DNA from: Chloroflexota bacterium
GTDB taxonomy: Bacteria; Chloroflexota; Dehalococcoidia; Lucifugimonadales; JADFKI01
Assembly: GCA_022565015.1 (NCBI GenBank)
Contig: JADFKI010000056.1
Location: 1 to 15,292, forward strand
Length of the DNA stretch: 15,292 bases
Reading direction: 5' to 3'
The notes under the pieces: generated by a model
What the model was told of the DNA's origin: nothing
Seen by the model: the letters and a program-made list of their open reading frames with translations, nothing else
Databases searched by the model: none
Translations under genes and position numbers: made by a program
Shown: positions 14,946 through 15,292 of the stretch, in pieces
How positions within the stretch are numbered: position 1 is the first letter of the stretch
How the letters are laid out: the number at the start of each line of letters is the position of its first letter

Positions 14946-15292
14946 TCAGTAGATGACTCCATTCTCAATATGGGACCTGATTTCGTCGTCAGTCAGACCC
15001 AGTAGAGCGCCATAAATCTCCTGATTGTGCTGCCCAAGCACGGGCGCCGGGGTAATCTTCGACGTCGGCTCGCCGTCGATGCGCCAGCCCAGGCCGGGCA
15101 AGTCCCTGGCAACGCCGTCGCTCGTCGTCAACCTCGTGAAGTAACCGGTCTCCCGCAGGTGCCGCTCGTGGAACACCTCGTATGTATCGAGCGAGGGCCC
15201 GGCGGGCACGCCTTCCCGTTGTAGTGTGTGCATGACCTCGTAATGGTCGCGCCGTAAAGTCCACTCTGTTATGGCAAGGTCTATCTCGTCCC
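14946..15292 (-). CDS. CaiB/BaiF-type class III CoA-transferase, C-terminal end (runs off right edge)
   Basis: The last 114 codons of a family III CoA-transferase; the start and catalytic Asp lie outside the window. The frame is open at base 15292 and begins DEIDLAITEWTLRRDHYEVM, followed by LQREGVPAGPSLDTYEVF, the usual C-terminal CaiB pattern (W-T, then GVPAGP). It continues with LPGLGWRIDGEP, APVLGQHNQEIYGALLGLTDDEI and a short tail. The family moves CoA between organic acids (carnitine, formate/oxalate, bile acids and others); substrate unknown. It is the upstream partner of the crotonase gene, 60 bases apart on the same strand, probably one operon. Confidence 0.93.
   Translation of the reverse strand, partial: DEIDLAITEWTLRRDHYEVMHTLQREGVPAGPSLDTYEVFHERHLRETGYFTRLTTSDGVARDLPGLGWRIDGEPTSKITPAPVLGQHNQEIYGALLGLTDDEIRSHIENGVIY

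Noticed and set aside
14010..15005. Long plus-strand frame of 331 codons opposite the crotonase gene
   Set aside because: Antisense shadow spanning two genes; no recognisable domain, and the minus strand encodes well-supported proteins.

Overview
The window looks like chromosomal DNA from a GC-rich bacterium. The mix of genes fits a Chloroflexota (Dehalococcoidia/SAR202-like) heterotroph: a CoxL/xanthine-dehydrogenase-type molybdoenzyme, duplicated MoeA, MFS transporter, pirin, crotonase and class III CoA-transferase. That placement is inferred from gene content only; no rRNA, tRNA or other marker gene is present. No CRISPR array, insertion sequence or intact mobile element was seen.

Layout. 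(1) 1-2507, minus strand: the N-terminal part of an MFS transporter running off the left edge, a doubtful small membrane ORF, and a 471-aa protein of unknown function whose DNA is clearly AT-richer than the rest and which looks acquired. (2) 2564-3532, minus: a pirin with all four metal ligands. (3) 3533-4250: a long divergent intergenic region with several inverted and direct repeats, including a 13-bp-arm inverted repeat whose right half resembles a dispersed repeat of bacterial genomes. (4) 4251-6812, plus: an 853-aa transketolase-like thiamine diphosphate enzyme. (5) 6837-12606: a molybdenum block. A molybdopterin-binding hydroxylase large subunit (minus) is divergent from a tandem moeA pair (plus); the second MoeA is fused to a C-terminal periplasmic-binding-protein-like domain. 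The 278-bp divergent region carries a good sigma70-like promoter, three copies of the palindromic hexamer TGCGCA and a perfect 6-1-6 palindrome. (6) 12643-15292, minus: a Gfo/Idh/MocA oxidoreductase, a crotonase without the usual catalytic glutamates, and the C-terminal end of a CaiB/BaiF-type CoA-transferase running off the right edge.

How the genes may work together. The moeA pair supplies molybdenum cofactor (Mo insertion into molybdopterin), and the divergent hydroxylase subunit would use it, although its usual FeS and FAD partner subunits are not in the window. The CoA-transferase and crotonase probably form an operon that activates and processes an organic acid as a CoA thioester. Three starts were moved from the longest reading frame on ribosome-binding-site evidence: TTG at 432 (MFS, tentative), TTG at 9146 (hydroxylase, strong) and GTG at 13749 (Gfo/Idh/MocA, strong). 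I do not see clear proof of an undescribed system. The best candidates for a second look are the molybdenum block with its repeat-bearing control region and the AT-rich 471-aa gene.
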